Shown: in pieces, positions 62,497 through 64,000 of the stretch
Numbering within the stretch: the first letter of the stretch is position 1
How the letters are laid out: each line of letters begins with the position of its first letter
Assembly: GCF_018070325.1 (NCBI RefSeq)
Contig: NZ_JAGPXY010000003.1
Span: 62,001 to 126,000 of the forward strand
Source of the DNA: Micromonospora sp. H61
Lineage (GTDB): Bacteria; Actinomycetota; Actinomycetes; Mycobacteriales; Micromonosporaceae
Length of the DNA: 64,000 nucleotides
Direction of reading: 5' to 3'
Position numbers and translations under genes: made by a program
The notes under the pieces: model-generated
Told to the model about the DNA's origin: nothing
What the model saw: the letters and a program-made list of their open reading frames with translations, nothing else
Databases searched by the model: none

Positions 62497-63017
62497 CGGC
62501 TGCCCAATACCTCGCTCAGGTCATGCCCGCGTGCCGCCAGTCGTCCGTCCGCGCCGAAGAGCACAAACGATGGGGTGCCCTGCACCTGGAAGGCGGCCAT
62601 CACCGCGCTCGGGCTGTCGTCAATGACGAGGAGGCCGGCCTTCCGCAGCGTCGGGCCAAGCTCGTCGGTCATGCCCTCACCCACCGTGAGGAAGCTGACC
62701 ACCCGTACGCCCGTGCCGCCGAACTCCTCGGCCCGGTCGGCCAACTTCTCCGCCTGCGTGGGGCAGTGTCGGCATCCGGCGGAGAAGAACCCGATGAGGG
62801 TCGGGCTGCCCGCGAGGTCGGCGCTGGAGACCTGGCCGTCCGGTGACACGAACTCCGGCAGGGTGGCGCCGACCGGCAGCCCCGAGGCGGGCGGCGAGTT
62901 CATCTCGATGAGTTTCGCCTCCGTCTCGCGTAGCCGCCTGATGACCGCGGCGCTCAGCGCGAGATCGACGAGAACGAGCGCCGCGAGTATGCCGACGGCG
63001 GTGGACAGAAATAGCAC
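62493..63017 (-). CDS. Membrane-anchored TlpA/MauD-like thioredoxin-fold protein
   Basis: A 174-aa protein. GTG 63017 follows AAGGAG at 6 bases and directly opens the membrane anchor (LFLSTAVGILAALVLVDLAL). The exported thioredoxin domain has C82-R-H-C85 in FFSAGCRHCPTQ and the cis-Pro loop QVQGTPSFVL. MauD-type proteins form or shuffle disulfides in Cys-rich partners; the eight-Cys peptide is the obvious candidate. Confidence 0.88.
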   Translation of the reverse strand: MLFLSTAVGILAALVLVDLALSAAVIRRLRETEAKLIEMNSPPASGLPVGATLPEFVSPDGQVSSADLAGSPTLIGFFSAGCRHCPTQAEKLADRAEEFGGTGVRVVSFLTVGEGMTDELGPTLRKAGLLVIDDSPSAVMAAFQVQGTPSFVLFGADGRLAARGHDLSEVLGSR

Positions 63018-63083
63018 TGTGGGCTCCTTGGATCGGGGCGTCGAAGCGCAGCGCACGAGAAGTGCGCGATCGATTGGAGAGAT

Positions 63084-63641
63084 TCAGCGCGCGTGAGACG
63101 CTCCACGAAGGAGCCAGGTGAGGTCGTCAAGCCTGACCAGCGTCGTGACGATGAATCCCGCTAGGGAAAGAGCCAATATGAGGTGCGGCGGCTCTAGACT
63201 TCTGAGCGATATGGCGGGCAGGGTGATCGCGCCAAGAAGGGCGCCGGCGGCCGTGCTGGCGAGGAAACCACTGCGAGCGACGTGCCGCCACGCAACGGGC
63301 GTGTCCGTCGGGCCGAAACAGTGGCACCCCGCCGTGGACCCTTGTCGGACGGCCCGCGCGAGCACGACGGTGAACGCGCCGAAGAGCAGCACGGCCGCGG
63401 TCAGGCCGATGACAGTGCCCTTGGGCCACAGGACGAGCGCCAGTACGGCTACCTCGGACCCGATCGATGCCACCGCCACCGGGCGGGACCAGCGCACGGG
63501 GGCGACCCGCAGTTGGGCAATGGCGTCGGCGAACGCGCGATAACTCATTCGACTACGCACTTTTCCGATGACAGATATCGCAAGAACGCCGGCCAGCGTC
63601 AAAATGGACGCGACAACAGCGACACCCACATAGTCCCCCAT
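63084..63641 (-). CDS. MauE-family membrane redox protein
   Basis: A 185-aa protein with four or five membrane helices and the motif AGCHCFGPTD. MauE pairs with MauD for disulfide formation in methylamine dehydrogenase; here it heads an operon with the TlpA-like protein, exporter and SARP. Confidence 0.85.
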   Translation of the reverse strand: MGDYVGVAVVASILTLAGVLAISVIGKVRSRMSYRAFADAIAQLRVAPVRWSRPVAVASIGSEVAVLALVLWPKGTVIGLTAAVLLFGAFTVVLARAVRQGSTAGCHCFGPTDTPVAWRHVARSGFLASTAAGALLGAITLPAISLRSLEPPHLILALSLAGFIVTTLVRLDDLTWLLRGASHAR

Positions 63642-63708
63642 TCCCCGTGGTGCCCATGTGCCGAGGTGCGAGTCGCACAGACCTCAAGAACCCCGGCTGG
63701 GAAACCCG

Positions 63709-63737
63709 AGATTATCGGCGTGCTTCGATGCTGTCAA
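63709..63737 (-). promoter_or_regulatory. Strong sigma-70-type promoter of the mauE operon
   Basis: TTGACA (63732-63737) and TAATCT (63709-63714) on the minus strand are 17 bp apart, close to consensus. The mRNA would start about 60 bases before the mauE ATG. Confidence 0.75.
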
Positions 63738-63790
63738 CGGGTTGATTTGCCGACGGAAAGATGAGAGTAATACCCCTCGAAGGGGGTCTT

Positions 63791-64000
63791 ATGACCGACG
63801 AGTCACAATTCCTGCTCACCGTCCTGGGTGGGTTTGCCGCGCTTGCGGCACCCGTCGTCGGCGTTGCCCTGGCACGTCAGCGACTGATGATAGTCGATGT
63901 GATGGGTGACAGCATGGCCCCCACCCTGGCGCACGGCGACCGCCTCGTGGTGCGCCGAACGCGCCGACTCCGGGCCGGCGGCATCGTCGTCGCGCGCCAT
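63791..64000 (+). CDS. S26-family signal peptidase, N-terminal part (runs off the right edge)
   Basis: The open frame from ATG 63791 (AGGGGG upstream) has an N-terminal membrane helix (LLTVLGGFAALAAPVVGVAL) and the serine motif MGDSMAPTLAHGDRLVV, with GDSM as the catalytic box of type I signal peptidases. The Lys-containing box D lies beyond the edge. Divergent from mauE, it could remove the leader of the Cys-rich peptide. Confidence 0.85.
   Translation, partial: MTDESQFLLTVLGGFAALAAPVVGVALARQRLMIVDVMGDSMAPTLAHGDRLVVRRTRRLRAGGIVVARH

Overview
The window is high-GC DNA with frequent GTG starts, ATGA/GTGA gene overlaps, SARP-type regulators and actinobacterial arsenate reductases. This fits a filamentous actinomycete, most likely a Micromonosporaceae member; the genus is inference. 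No rRNA, CRISPR array, phage module or intact transposase was seen.

Layout. (1) 1-16.6 kb is ordinary chromosome: the end of a GNAT gene, a tRNA with a Leu(UAG) anticodon but a class I body overlapping an HNH nuclease gene, a bcp peroxiredoxin, an ECF cobalt/nickel importer (cbiM-N-Q-O) behind a 27-bp palindrome, a redox/copper block (DsbA-like, MauE/DoxX, ECF sigma, CopC-CopD, YcnI), a GT87 mannosyltransferase, oligoribonuclease, tRNA-His and two L,D-transpeptidase lipoproteins. (2) 16.6-40.7 kb is an island bounded by two identical 89-bp copies of tRNA-Lys(CTT) plus flank, with an IS5-like transposase remnant just inside the left copy. It carries a GT1 glycosyltransferase, a Rieske dioxygenase pair, a paired ABC exporter, three GT2 and two GT4 glycosyltransferases, a UPF0104 flippase, an AfsR-type SARP, an epimerase, a decaprenyl-phosphate phosphoribosyltransferase-like UbiA and two reductases. 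No PKS or NRPS is present, so it looks like a glycoconjugate or glycolipid pathway. A SARP-type direct repeat with an 11-bp period lies in front of the operon that encodes the SARP. (3) 40.8-48.4 kb is an arsenic resistance region: ArsO-like flavoprotein, GNAT, two ArsR, an ArsR-phosphatase fusion, two further arsenate reductases, ACR3, an M28 peptidase, a peptide with four CCG motifs and a 49-aa CxxC protein. (4) 48.7-52.6 kb holds YnfA, a small MerR operon with a 19-bp-spacer promoter, a MerR/SulP pair and a small membrane protein.

(5) 52.6-64 kb is the most interesting part. A 72-aa peptide gene encodes a leader ending in A-S-A and a 50-residue mature region with eight Cys and eight Tyr. 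It is preceded by three heptamers on an exact 11-bp period, a SARP operator layout. Upstream, one operon (MauE, TlpA-like thioredoxin, ABC exporter, SARP) reads toward it from a strong sigma-70-type promoter. Downstream, after a 16-bp stem-loop, come an FtsX-type permease with its ATPase and a 1038-aa secreted protein with a hydrophobic/coiled-coil middle. A divergent S26 signal peptidase runs off the right edge. I infer a system that makes, oxidises, exports and processes a disulfide-rich peptide.
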